The notes beneath the pieces were generated by a model, which was given only the letters and a program-made list of their open reading frames with translations, ran no database searches and was not told where the DNA came from. This document shows positions 15,121-22,700 of a stretch of DNA of 64,000 nt, one piece after another. The position numbers and the translations under genes were made by a program. The stretch covers positions 1-64,000 of the IMG/VR virus record IMGVR_UViG_3300047470_000395. One strand, 5' to 3'. Numbering within the stretch: position 1 is the first letter of the stretch; every line of letters begins with the position of its first letter. This stretch comes from a virus.

Positions 15121-16038
15121 TCAGCCCTCCAGGGCAGCGGTACCGGCGTCGGTCAGCCGCCAACGCCACCCCATGCCGCCCGCTTCCGTCTTGCTGTGCT
15201 CGGCGTCGGCCTCCGCCCACCCCTTCGCCTCGAGCTTCGTCACCGCGGCGTCGACCTTCCGGCCGAGGTTTCCCCAGGCCGCATTGGGGCTGCGTTCGCT
15301 GGTGACGCGGATCGTGGGGGCGTTCGTACGGCCCGGCCGCAGCGTGAACACGACGCCCGCCTTGATGAGTTCGAGCAGCTTCTTCTCCGCCGCGGTGGGC
15401 GGCGCGGGGGCGTCGGCGGGGCGGACCTTTCCCATGTAGTCCAGGCAGCGAAGGCAGTTGGCAGGGGCGTCGACCGGCTCGCTCAGGTGCAGCGGGTTCG
15501 ACCGGCCGGGCGTCTCGCACAGGCCACGGTCGGCCGGGTGCTTGCGGGACCGGCCGGAGACCAGGTCGTCCTTGGGCGCGGCGTGCCGGAGCGATCCGCC
15601 CACGCCCGAGTGCCGGGTGTTCTCCCGCACGGTCATCTCGACGCCGGCAGCAGCAAGCGCCTCGTCCCACCTGCGCGTTTCGCGCTCCCGGCGCTCCTTG
15701 GCCTTCCGGGCGATCAGCTCCTCGTATTCCTTGCGGCGTTGGCGCGCCTCGACGACGGACGGCGGCAGGGGCGGGTCCAGGGCCATCTCGTCGGCGAGGA
15801 CGAGCATCCAGCCGTCCACGCTGGAGCTGCGGTCGATACCGAGGAAGGAGTGCCCCAGTACGGCGGTGCACCAGTCGCTGCCGCGCCGGTCGGCAACCTC
15901 GTACATGCTCTTGAGGTCCTCGGGGCCCAGCGGCCCGCGGCTCTTGCGCTCGGCGTCCGTCCGCACCATCTCGTACGCGTCGTACGCGGGATCAGGCACG
16001 GACCGGGGAAGCAGGACAGTCACGACGTGTCGTCGCAT
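15121..16038 (-). CDS. Hypothetical protein with C-terminal winged helix
   Basis: 305 aa. The N terminus starts with a beta strand (VVTVLLPRSV) and has a charged coiled coil around residues 95-125 (RQRRKEYEELIARKAKERRE). A cysteine pair CLRCLDYMGK follows, and the last 85 residues look like a winged helix (TAAEKKLLELIKAGVVFTL, DAAVTKLEAKGW). Probably a DNA-binding or replication-associated protein. Preceded by the conserved hairpin leader, copy B. Confidence 0.65.
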   Translation of the reverse strand: MRRHVVTVLLPRSVPDPAYDAYEMVRTDAERKSRGPLGPEDLKSMYEVADRRGSDWCTAVLGHSFLGIDRSSSVDGWMLVLADEMALDPPLPPSVVEARQRRKEYEELIARKAKERRERETRRWDEALAAAGVEMTVRENTRHSGVGGSLRHAAPKDDLVSGRSRKHPADRGLCETPGRSNPLHLSEPVDAPANCLRCLDYMGKVRPADAPAPPTAAEKKLLELIKAGVVFTLRPGRTNAPTIRVTSERSPNAAWGNLGRKVDAAVTKLEAKGWAEADAEHSKTEAGGMGWRWRLTDAGTAALEG

Positions 16039-16083
16039 CGGAGGTGTTCCTCTCTTCGGGTGAACAGCGGTGCTCTCCGCTGT
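16036..16083 (-). promoter_or_regulatory. Conserved hairpin leader, copy B
   Basis: ACAGCGGAGAGCACCGCTGT on the transcribed strand (16064-16083) is a seven-bp stem with a six-base loop. It is followed by an AGAGAGGAACACC ribosome-binding stretch and the ATG at 16038, 29 bases from the core. Same core as copies A and C. Confidence 0.7.
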
Positions 16084-16124
16084 GTGGCGCCGCGGCGGGC
16101 GCCGAGGACCTGCGTACGGTCAGG

Positions 16125-16709
16125 TCAGGAACGTCGCGCGGGCTCTGCCCGGACGATCGCGAGGGACTGGACGAGCAGCTCCGCGTCGGTCCGCGGGTCC
16201 GAGCGCCAACGCAGCGCGTACCCGCCGGAGATGGTCGGGCCGTCGACCTCGTGCAGGGTGGGGTGGCGGGCGATGGCTCGCTCCTCCCACCCGTCGGCGG
16301 GCAGTGTCACGCCGCCGTGGTCGTTGCTCGGGCAGGTGATGAACACCGTGCGCTCGGCAACTTCCGCGGAGAAGCCGCCCGCGTACGCGAACCGCGCGCG
16401 CGACGCTGGAGCCTGACGCGCAGGGCGCCGACCGCGCGGCCGGTAGGGCCCGCGGCCCCCGCGGGGAACGGGGTGCTGCTCTATCCACTTCCAGCCGGAG
16501 GCGGTCAGCTTCACGGGGGCGGAGTCGTCTCCCCCGTCGGTCACGTACCCGGCGCTGGTCAGCGGGTAGAACGAGCTCTGATTGACCACGTAGTCGGTGC
16601 CGGTGAGCCGGTAGCGGGCGCGGGGCGCCACAGCGAACTGGGCACCGGTGCTGCCGGCCTCCGCGATGGTGCGCAGGAGGGTTTCGACAGCGGGCGTGAA
16701 GTCGGGCAT
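16125..16709 (-). CDS. Winged-helix-like hypothetical protein
   Basis: 194 aa from ATG 16709. The first 80 residues look like a winged helix (AVETLLRTIAEAGSTGAQF, YPLTSAGYVTDG). A basic Arg/Pro-rich linker (about 82-103) leads to a beta-rich C-terminal domain. Probable nucleic-acid binder, no family recognised. Confidence 0.7.
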   Translation of the reverse strand: MPDFTPAVETLLRTIAEAGSTGAQFAVAPRARYRLTGTDYVVNQSSFYPLTSAGYVTDGGDDSAPVKLTASGWKWIEQHPVPRGGRGPYRPRGRRPARQAPASRARFAYAGGFSAEVAERTVFITCPSNDHGGVTLPADGWEERAIARHPTLHEVDGPTISGGYALRWRSDPRTDAELLVQSLAIVRAEPARRS

Positions 16710-16785
16710 GGGGTTCTGCTCCTCGACGGGGCTGAGCGGAGAATCGTTCTGAGCGAAGAATCGAACGCGTCGAACAGCCGGGTTG

Positions 16786-17070
16786 TTACGACTTCACCGG
16801 CAGGATGGCGTCGATCGAGGTGTCCCAGGCGCGGCCGAACCACCGCGCAGCATTGCCGAGTCGGCCGGGGAACGTCTGGGCCAGCAGAACGCCGGCGGCG
16901 AGCGTGAGCGTGAGCGCCAGGTGTGCGAGGAACCAGCCCACGACCGCGACGACAACTCCGGCCAGAACGCCGAGGGTTGCGATGGTGGGCGGGACGATGG
17001 CCGGGTGCGCGATGGCCAGGAGGCCGAGGGCGTACGCGGCGAGCTTCAACTTGCCGAGCCAGTTCGGCAT
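16786..17070 (-). CDS. Small membrane protein
   Basis: 94 aa from ATG 17070, with GAGGGAG upstream. Two or three hydrophobic segments in a row (LAAYALGLLAIAHPAIVPP, IATLGVLAGVVVAVVGWFL, ALTLTLAAGVLLAQ) and a short soluble tail. First gene of the leftward operon; its leader carries copy C of the conserved hairpin. Function unknown. Confidence 0.75.
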   Translation of the reverse strand: MPNWLGKLKLAAYALGLLAIAHPAIVPPTIATLGVLAGVVVAVVGWFLAHLALTLTLAAGVLLAQTFPGRLGNAARWFGRAWDTSIDAILPVKS

Positions 17071-17112
17071 CGGGTGCTCCCTCTTGGTGGTCTCGGGCGG
17101 TGCTCTCCGCCC
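17068..17112 (-). promoter_or_regulatory. Conserved hairpin leader, copy C
   Basis: GGGCGGAGAGCACCGCCC on the transcribed strand (17095-17112) forms a six-bp stem with a six-base loop, followed by CGAGACCACCAAGAGGG and the ATG at 17070. Apart from two bases, the stretch between hairpin and ribosome site matches copy A. Confidence 0.7.
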
Positions 17113-17147
17113 TTCGAGAAACACGTTAACGGGTTACTCGTCGGTAG

Positions 17148-17173
17148 CCGACAATAATCCCAATTGTTGTCGG
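17148..17173. promoter_or_regulatory. Operator-like inverted repeat in a divergent promoter region
   Basis: CCGACAATAATC (17148-17159) faces AATTGTTGTCGG (17162-17173). The arms agree at 10 of 12 positions (CCGACAAYAAT). The site lies between the divergent genes at 17070 (-) and 17217 (+), in the most AT-rich stretch of the area, as expected for an operator switching the two operons. Confidence 0.55.
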
Positions 17174-17216
17174 TAAAGTTGGCGCCACGTCAGAACGAGC
17201 CCGGGAGGGGCCAGCA

Positions 17217-17696
17217 GTGGGTCAGTTGCAAGAGGTGCACGACTTCCTCGCCAAGCGCATCGTCGAGGAGAGCATCATCGGCCACAGGGTGCAGCCGAAC
17301 CTTGACGGCGTCTGGCCGGCGGTCTGGTATCAGGGGGCAGGCGGCGCCGACGACGAGTTCGAGACGCTCATCCTTGCGGGACCGGAGGGACCCAACTTCG
17401 ATGCGGGCACCCGGGAGCGGGCCACCTTCGTCGTGCTGAACGACCCGGCCCACGTCATCGACTTCACCGGCTACCTGCGATGGACCGTCGCGAACCACAA
17501 GCCAGTGCTCCAGCCCGCAGAGGAGAACGGCGAGACGGTCGCCGTGGAGGTCTGCCCCATCGACGGAGCCGAGTGCGAGCCACTGCTCCGCATGGCCCAA
17601 ATCTGGCAAGCCCACCCCGAGTTCAAGGAGAAGGAGTGGCACTGGGAGTCGTCCGTCACCATCGCCGAGATCCTCGCGCGCGGAGACGATGAATGA
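17217..17696 (+). CDS. DUF6221-like protein
   Basis: 159 aa, GTG start with GGAGGGG upstream. The layout follows the actinobacterial DUF6221 family: an N-terminal VHDFLAKRIVEE helix, a middle NDPAHVIDFTGYLRW helix and a C-terminal LLRMAQIWQAHPEFKEKEW segment. That last part corresponds to the family's 'LxxLAxxYxxHPDYxxEW' ending. Function unknown; these genes are common in Streptomyces phages and integrative elements. First gene of the rightward operon that ends with the integrase. Confidence 0.75.
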   Translation: MGQLQEVHDFLAKRIVEESIIGHRVQPNLDGVWPAVWYQGAGGADDEFETLILAGPEGPNFDAGTRERATFVVLNDPAHVIDFTGYLRWTVANHKPVLQPAEENGETVAVEVCPIDGAECEPLLRMAQIWQAHPEFKEKEWHWESSVTIAEILARGDDE

Positions 17697-17932
17697 ATCA
17701 CGAGGTCCGAGCCCATGTGCTCGCCGCCTACGGCCTCGCCGAAGATGACCCGACGTTCCGGGCCCTCGAGGCGCTGCACGCCGCGGCCGACGTAGACCGC
17801 GAGACGGGCCAGGCGCGCGTCCGGCGCGAGATCGACGCGGCCGCCGAGGAACTGACGGACACCCTGCTGCCCCCGGAGCTGCGCGCCGCCGGCGTCCGGC
17901 TCGTGTACGACACCGAAGGACTCCACGCATGA
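17693..17932 (+). CDS. Small helical hypothetical protein
   Basis: 79 aa, ATGA overlaps at both ends. Acidic helices (EVRAHVLAAYGLAEDD, ARVRREIDAAAEELTD); no family recognised. Confidence 0.75.
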   Translation: MNHEVRAHVLAAYGLAEDDPTFRALEALHAAADVDRETGQARVRREIDAAAEELTDTLLPPELRAAGVRLVYDTEGLHA

Positions 17933-18186
17933 ACCACGGGCCGATCCCGCCGGGCGCGATCGTCAGCGGCACCATCTCGCCGGACGCCGTCTCGACCGGC
18001 AACGTCCTCGAGGACATCCGCAACCGGGAGCCGTACGCCGTCGAGGCCGTCATCCTCCACGCACTCGCCGAGTTCAGCATGGGCGGCCCGCCCATGGGCA
18101 AGGACGAGGCCCGCCAGTGGCTGAGCCTCTACCTGCAGCAAGTCGCCGAAGGCCGCTCCCCCGTAGACCCCGGAGTACACGCATGA
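17929..18186 (+). CDS. Small hypothetical protein
   Basis: 85 aa, overlapping both neighbours. Extended N terminus followed by helices (VEAVILHALAEFSMGG, DEARQWLSLYLQQVAEG). No family recognised. Confidence 0.75.
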   Translation: MNHGPIPPGAIVSGTISPDAVSTGNVLEDIRNREPYAVEAVILHALAEFSMGGPPMGKDEARQWLSLYLQQVAEGRSPVDPGVHA

Positions 18187-18518
18187 ACTACGACGACGAC
18201 CTCGAGGACCGCATGGCGGCCGAGCACCAGAACCGGCAGCGGCAGACGGCTGACCTGGACTACATCCGCCGTTACTACGGGCTCGAGCGGCGCCACGGGA
18301 TCCGTGTGGCGATCGGCGGCCGGATCCGGAACAGCGGGCAGGAGGGGCAGATCGTCGACACGTCCGGCCACTACCTGATGGTGCAGTTCGACGGTGACGA
18401 GCAGCCGGTGCGCCGTCACGTCACCTCGAACATGGAGTACGCCACGGCGTCCGGATGGGTCGCGGCTACGCCCGTCCCCGACCCGTACGCCGCGGCGTCG
18501 GCCGGGGCCGCGCAGTGA
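18183..18518 (+). CDS. Small SH3/KOW-like barrel protein
   Basis: 111 aa from ATG 18183. The central part (GIRVAIGGRIRNSGQEGQIV, HYLMVQFDGDEQPVRRHV) looks like a small beta barrel with a G..G.I pattern, typical of KOW/SH3-like RNA- or protein-binding folds. The N terminus is a charged helix. Translation is coupled to both neighbours. Confidence 0.65.
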   Translation: MNYDDDLEDRMAAEHQNRQRQTADLDYIRRYYGLERRHGIRVAIGGRIRNSGQEGQIVDTSGHYLMVQFDGDEQPVRRHVTSNMEYATASGWVAATPVPDPYAAASAGAAQ

Positions 18519-19033
18519 CCGCCGTCGACGAGCAGATCGCGCTCGCCTTCTACGAGTTCATCCAGGCCCGACACGCCGACGAGCTGCGCGAGCAGTACCC
18601 GACGGCGGACAGCACCCCGGCCGTGGAGACGTACCGGGAGCAGTACCGCGAGGCGCAGACGGAGCACCAGGCCCTCGTCGACGCGCTGCACCGCGGCGAC
18701 CAGGAGCAGGCCGCAGACTGCCTCTGGGGGCTGCGCAACCAGGCGTCCAAGTGGAAGGCGCACCCCGACTACCCCGAGCCGATTTCCGACGGCACCATGC
18801 CCTGCCCCGTGCCGGCCCCCGAGACCGGGCACCCCTGCACGAAGCGGATCCCGAAGGGTTGGGCCGCGGCGGAAGGGCACGGCGGCGGCCACTTCTGGCA
18901 GTCCCCCCGGGCGGCCGAGCTCGAGGCCCTCGGCGCGCACTACGACGCGGGAACTCTCCTGTCCGGCCAGCCCACGCCGTGGCACCTGCCCAAGGACTGC
19001 ACCCCCGACTGCTGGAAGTGGAGCGACCGATGA
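18515..19033 (+). CDS. Hypothetical protein
   Basis: 172 aa from GTG 18515 (GTGA overlap). Helical N-terminal half (EQIALAFYEFIQARHADELR, HQALVDALHRGDQEQAADCL) and a C-terminal part with four cysteines (MPCPVP, HPCTKR, DCTPDCWKW) that could bind zinc. No family recognised. Confidence 0.7.
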   Translation: MTAVDEQIALAFYEFIQARHADELREQYPTADSTPAVETYREQYREAQTEHQALVDALHRGDQEQAADCLWGLRNQASKWKAHPDYPEPISDGTMPCPVPAPETGHPCTKRIPKGWAAAEGHGGGHFWQSPRAAELEALGAHYDAGTLLSGQPTPWHLPKDCTPDCWKWSDR

Positions 19034-19086
19034 TGGTGGAACGGCGCGGCCAGACCATCGCCGAGGTACGGGAGCCGACGGCGTGA
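19030..19086 (+). CDS. 18-codon ORF coupled to the integrase
   Basis: ATG at 19030 overlaps the stop of the upstream gene (ATGA) and its own stop overlaps the integrase GTG (GTGA). It encodes MMVERRGQTIAEVREPTA. Exact coupling on both sides argues that it is translated, perhaps only to carry ribosomes into the integrase start. Confidence 0.5.
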   Translation: MMVERRGQTIAEVREPTA

Positions 19087-20228
19087 GCGCCCACGACGAC
19101 GTCGTCGATGCCGAGATTGTCGACGCGGAGCTCGTCGAGGACGGCGTCCTGGCGCTCGTCGACGACAGGGCGCCGGTCGTCGACTTCAACACGGTTCTGT
19201 ACCCCGGGCAGGAGCTGCCCACCGCGGCGGACGCCCCGAAGTACAGCAAGCGGGACCTGGACGTCAGCGCGGAGACGCAGGCCCTTCTCGAGGACACGGA
19301 CCCGACCGACACGGGGCCCATGCGGGCCTTCAAGGACTGGTGCGCTGAGAACGGCCGCGTCGCGATCCCGTGCACGACGGCCACGTACACCGAGTACAGC
19401 CGGCACCTGATGGCCCGCGGCCTGAAGGTCTCGACGATCAAGAACTACATGTCCCTGATCAAGACGGCGATGCCGCCGGGGAAGAAGCCCGATAACAGCC
19501 TCTACCTGCGGCTGTTGGGCAACTACCGGCAGAACAACAAGCGGGCGCTGCGCACCCGTCGGTCGTTCCCGATCCGGCTGCCGTACCTGATCCCGATGAT
19601 GGAGAAGGCGGAGGCGGACAACCGGCCGATCGGCTGGCGCGACTCGGCGATGTTCGCCTTCGGGTACCGCTTCCTGGGCCGGAGCGTCGAGGACGCGAAC
19701 CTCGAGATCGAGGACCTGACGTTCATCAACGGCGGCCTGCGGGTCTGGCTCCCCGAGGACAAGACGCACGACGAGGAGCAGAACCTCGTGCTGATGGACC
19801 GGCCGGACCTCCAGCTCGTCCCACGGCTCACCCGCTGGCTCGACTACATGGCCGACCAGGGCATCACGTCAGGGCCCGTCTTCCGGCACGTCCTCAAGAA
19901 CGGCATGGTGGCCACCGAGGCGACCCGGAGCAAGACGGCCACCAGCCGCGGCCTGCACCTGCGGGGGCAGACCGTGAACGAGCGGGTGAAGTTCTGGTTC
20001 GATGCGGCCGGACTGGTCACGGACGGCCGACACGTTTCCTCCCAGGGCATCCGCGCGGGCGCTGCGACCGACCTGGCGCAGAACAAAGCCACGGACGACG
20101 AGTTGGAGCGGGCCGGCCGGTGGCGTCCGGGCTCCCGCGTCCCGCGCGAGGTGTACGTGCGTCCCGCGCAGGCGGAGAGGAACGACCCGTTCGTCAGGGT
20201 CCCCGTGCACAATCCGGCAGCGGCGTGA
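19083..20228 (+). CDS. Tyrosine recombinase / integrase
   Basis: 381 aa. The N-terminal 75 residues are acidic and probably flexible. A SAM-like core-binding domain follows (about 80-180, ATYTEYSRHLMARGLKVSTI), then the catalytic domain. Candidate catalytic residues are R200 (LGRSVEDANLEIEDL), R324 in QGIRAG, W in AGRW, and nucleophile Y358 in REVYVRP. The usual histidine of HxxR is replaced by glutamine or a nearby residue, a known tolerated variant position. It should integrate or resolve the element. No excisionase was recognised upstream and no attP could be assigned. Last gene of the rightward operon. Confidence 0.85.
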   Translation: MSAHDDVVDAEIVDAELVEDGVLALVDDRAPVVDFNTVLYPGQELPTAADAPKYSKRDLDVSAETQALLEDTDPTDTGPMRAFKDWCAENGRVAIPCTTATYTEYSRHLMARGLKVSTIKNYMSLIKTAMPPGKKPDNSLYLRLLGNYRQNNKRALRTRRSFPIRLPYLIPMMEKAEADNRPIGWRDSAMFAFGYRFLGRSVEDANLEIEDLTFINGGLRVWLPEDKTHDEEQNLVLMDRPDLQLVPRLTRWLDYMADQGITSGPVFRHVLKNGMVATEATRSKTATSRGLHLRGQTVNERVKFWFDAAGLVTDGRHVSSQGIRAGAATDLAQNKATDDELERAGRWRPGSRVPREVYVRPAQAERNDPFVRVPVHNPAAA

Positions 20229-20326
20229 GAACTTGCGTGCAAGCGGCGCGGTTCTCGAACAAGCGCACCAGAGCGTGCCTACACTGTGCTACGCCCCCTC
20301 GCCCTCCGGCGCTGGGTAGAACGACG

Positions 20327-20365
20327 ATGGCGGCCCCCCTCAATGTCTCTGAGGGGGGCCGCCAT
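20327..20365. terminator. Bidirectional terminator
   Basis: Perfect 16-bp stem (20327-20342 with 20350-20365) and a seven-base loop, between the integrase (+) and the DUF397 gene (-). The surrounding gap 20229-20384 also has a GAGAAC...GTTCTC inverted repeat (20227-20256) with an inner TTGC/GCAA. Confidence 0.85.
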
Positions 20366-20384
20366 GCTTATGTGGCGCGCCTGG

Positions 20385-20627
20385 TCAGGCGCGCGGGTCG
20401 ATGGTGATCTCGCCGTTGCCGACGCTCGTCACGAAGGCGCTCCAGGAGCTCCGCGGGAAGATCAGCGCGGGGCCCTGCTTGTCCTTCGAGTCGCGCACTC
20501 CGATCTCCACGGGGAGCTCGGCGGCCTCGATGCAGTTGTTGCCGGTGCCGTCGCTGTAAGAGGACTTGTACCAAGCCGATTCCGGTGCGATGGCGGTGGA
20601 AGGCTGGTGGGTTCGGTGAGTGTTGAT
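20385..20627 (-). CDS. DUF397 protein (no canonical start codon)
   Basis: The domain is unmistakable: WYKSSYSDG, NNCIEAAEL, GVRDSKD and WSAFV, about 65 aa. Members sit beside WhiJ-like HTH genes in Streptomyces and act as their small partners. The oddity is the start: between the stop of the upstream HTH gene (20635) and the domain there is no ATG, GTG, TTG or CTG in frame. The coordinate given uses ATC at 20627, which has GGAG just before it. Alternatives are a start well inside the HTH gene, a frameshift from it, or a damaged gene. Confidence 0.7.
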   Translation of the reverse strand: MNTHRTHQPSTAIAPESAWYKSSYSDGTGNNCIEAAELPVEIGVRDSKDKQGPALIFPRSSWSAFVTSVGNGEITIDPRA

Positions 20628-20634
20628 GGCTCCG

Positions 20635-21624
20635 CTACTTTCCGGTGAGTTCTTCCAGGAATTCGATGGTCTCCTCGAGGCCGAGCGCGGCCCCGACCAT
20701 CGCGTTGAACCGGCGTGTGAACCGGTCGACTTCGCGGGGCTTGTCCGACGTGGACACCGCCCCCCACGCATTGTCGGTCTGGACACGAGACGGCAGCTCT
20801 CCGAGGTCCAGGATCGTGAAGTCGTTGCTGGCCCGATAGCCGCGCTTGTACGTCAGGACCTGGACTGAAATGTGGTCCTGCCGGGCCAGCTTGATGACCT
20901 CGCGATACTGCTCTCGCATGATGCTGTCGTCCCCGACGGGGATGCGCAGCGCCGCCTCTCCGAGGATGACACGAAGCCGTACGTCCTCGCGCTCGAGAAC
21001 TCTCCGCTTGCGCTCCATCCGCAGGTCCACGTTGCGCTGTATGAACTCGCTGGTGGTGTCCTCGACGGGGCGCTGCACCTCAAATAGGGCCCGCGCGTAG
21101 TCCTCGGTCTGCAGGAGGCCGTACACGACGGTGGGGTGGTACGCGAGGATCTCCGTAGCCTCGGCTTCCAGGCCGACGAAGTGCGGCATGCCCGCTGGCA
21201 TGAAGCCTCGGTACTGGGTGAGCCAATCGTCGTTCGGCGCCTCGCGGTTCAACTCGACCAGTTGCTCGATCAGTTCGTCATCGTCGACGGCGTACCGCTT
21301 CAACAGCGTGCGCAGGTCCCCGACGTTGCGCCGGAAATTGAGCTCGCCGTTCTCGACCCGAGCGAGGGATGCCTCGGACAGTGCCTTGAGGCCACGGACG
21401 GCCGCCTTGCGGGTCATCCCGCGCGCCCTGCCGTCCTCGATGGGCGGACAGTTTTCGCGCAACTGTCTGAGTTGGATGCCGAGCTCCAAGCGCCGCCCGG
21501 TTGCCCCTCGCTTCGCCGCCACCTGTGCACCACCCCCATGCGTTTGCGCTGGTTGAGTATGACCCTGCGCAGAGTCTGACATCCGCTGAGCGCTCACCGC
21601 AGCCCCTTGTGCAGGTTCTGGCAT
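20635..21624 (-). CDS. WhiJ-like XRE/DUF5753 regulator
   Basis: Up to 329 aa. An XRE helix-turn-helix (about 48-105: RLELGIQLRQLREN, SEASLARVENGELNF, LRTLLKRYAV) is followed by the long DUF5753 domain, with the hallmark YHPTVVYGLLQTEDYARALF and VRLRVILGEAALR. Streptomyces has many such regulators, each paired with a DUF397 protein. ATG 21624 has only a distant GGAGG; GTG 21522, right before the HTH (VAAKRGATGRRLELG), is an equally good start, so the first 34 Gln/Ala/Gly-rich residues are uncertain. Could regulate phage genes or interfere with host development. Confidence 0.85.
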   Translation of the reverse strand: MPEPAQGAAVSAQRMSDSAQGHTQPAQTHGGGAQVAAKRGATGRRLELGIQLRQLRENCPPIEDGRARGMTRKAAVRGLKALSEASLARVENGELNFRRNVGDLRTLLKRYAVDDDELIEQLVELNREAPNDDWLTQYRGFMPAGMPHFVGLEAEATEILAYHPTVVYGLLQTEDYARALFEVQRPVEDTTSEFIQRNVDLRMERKRRVLEREDVRLRVILGEAALRIPVGDDSIMREQYREVIKLARQDHISVQVLTYKRGYRASNDFTILDLGELPSRVQTDNAWGAVSTSDKPREVDRFTRRFNAMVGAALGLEETIEFLEELTGK

Positions 21625-21634
21625 AGTCCATTTA

Positions 21635-21659
21635 CGCCTCCGCTGAATTTTCAGAGGCG
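21635..21659. promoter_or_regulatory. Inverted repeat between divergent regulator genes
   Basis: CGCCTC (21635-21640) pairs with GAGGCG (21654-21659), and CTGAATTTTCAG lies inside. It sits just upstream of the WhiJ-like gene in the divergent gap with the HATPase gene, so it is a plausible autoregulatory operator. Confidence 0.45.
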
Positions 21660-21806
21660 ATCCAGTTGCTTACCAATGCGTCCTACCGCCACGGTAGTTG
21701 AGCCAACGCAAGCCGTGACAGGCAAGTGGAGAAATTTCGCATTCCAGTGCGAGCCGTACTCCGCCCTGCCACACCGCCACGCACTGGACGCCCCGGAGGT
21801 CTCGGC

Positions 21807-22700
21807 ATGACACCTGCGTTCCTGACGCAGCGGGACGGTATCCGGTCGGCCCTCGAACTCTCCATCGAGCGGCACCCCGACCCCGATACCGAAGGCCTCT
21901 CCGAGACGGACGCCGCCTGGCCGGAGCGTCTCCGCCGAATCGTTCGCGCGGGCCTGACGTACTGGCGCCGGACTGACCTGATCGACACCGCGGCACTCCT
22001 GCTGACCGAACTCGCGACCAACGCCCTTCGGCACGGCAAAGGGAGCGACATCAGCGTCCGCGTCTTCTTTCGTGACGACCGCCTGGTGATCGAGGTAGAC
22101 GACGGCTGCCCCACCCGCCCCGAACTGCGCCACCCCAAGCTCGACGACGAGGGCGGCCGCGGCCTCCTCCTCGTCGAGGCCATGGCCGCGGAGTGGGGCG
22201 TCAGCCCAGATGGCACCACCACCTGGTGCACCCTCCCCCTGACCAAAGGACCCGAAGAGATGCAACCCGCCGCGGCGACCGCTCCGGTCCTGCGCGAGGT
22301 CCCCATTGATCTCCCCGCCAATGCCAGCGCCGCAGGGTTAGCCCGTATTCAGGCGCGAACCTTGCTCACCGTGTTGAGCTGGCCCGGGAATCAGCACCTC
22401 GCGACTGACGTCCTGCACGTCCTCGTCGACAACGCTGTAGAGCACGCCCTCACGCCCGGCAGGACCGGGCAGCGGCTGAGTGCCTGCCTCAGCGTCACGG
22501 AAGCCCACGAGCTGCTCGTCGACGTCACGGACCCCGTCCCGCAGTTCCCCGAGTTCGACAAGGCTGTCGCTGGCGAATCGGGGCGCGGCCTCTGGAAGAT
22601 CGCGCGACAGGGGGCGGCCCTCTCCTGGTTCGTCGTCGGCTCCGACTTCGACTCCAAGACCGTGCGGGCCGTCCTGCGCCCCGGGCCGGTGAAACCGTGA
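21807..22700 (+). CDS. Double HATPase-domain regulator (AbaA/anti-sigma-like)
   Basis: 297 aa from ATG 21807, chosen because GGAGG lies seven bases upstream; the extension to 21726 has no ribosome site. Two GHKL ATP-binding folds lie in tandem. The first has ELATNALRHG, EVDDGCP and GRGLLLVEAMA; the second, more diverged, has VLVDNAVEHAL, DVTDPVP and GRGLWKIARQ. Single-domain relatives act as anti-sigma-like kinases or as ATP-binding partners in WhiJ/AbaA clusters. It is divergent from the WhiJ-like gene and completes a trio with the DUF397 gene. Confidence 0.75.
   Translation: MTPAFLTQRDGIRSALELSIERHPDPDTEGLSETDAAWPERLRRIVRAGLTYWRRTDLIDTAALLLTELATNALRHGKGSDISVRVFFRDDRLVIEVDDGCPTRPELRHPKLDDEGGRGLLLVEAMAAEWGVSPDGTTTWCTLPLTKGPEEMQPAAATAPVLREVPIDLPANASAAGLARIQARTLLTVLSWPGNQHLATDVLHVLVDNAVEHALTPGRTGQRLSACLSVTEAHELLVDVTDPVPQFPEFDKAVAGESGRGLWKIARQGAALSWFVVGSDFDSKTVRAVLRPGPVKP

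Noticed and set aside
16129-16139. CGCGACGTTCC on the - strand upstream of hairpin leader B, as a 14th promoter motif
   Set aside because: The TAA part is missing and the second box (CAGGTC) is at the wrong distance; it also lies at the end of a coding region.
20227-20256. GAGAAC...GTTCTC repeat as a third operator of the 10708 type or as attP
   Set aside because: The centre is 18 bases longer than in the 10708 palindromes, and without the partner site no att core can be defined.
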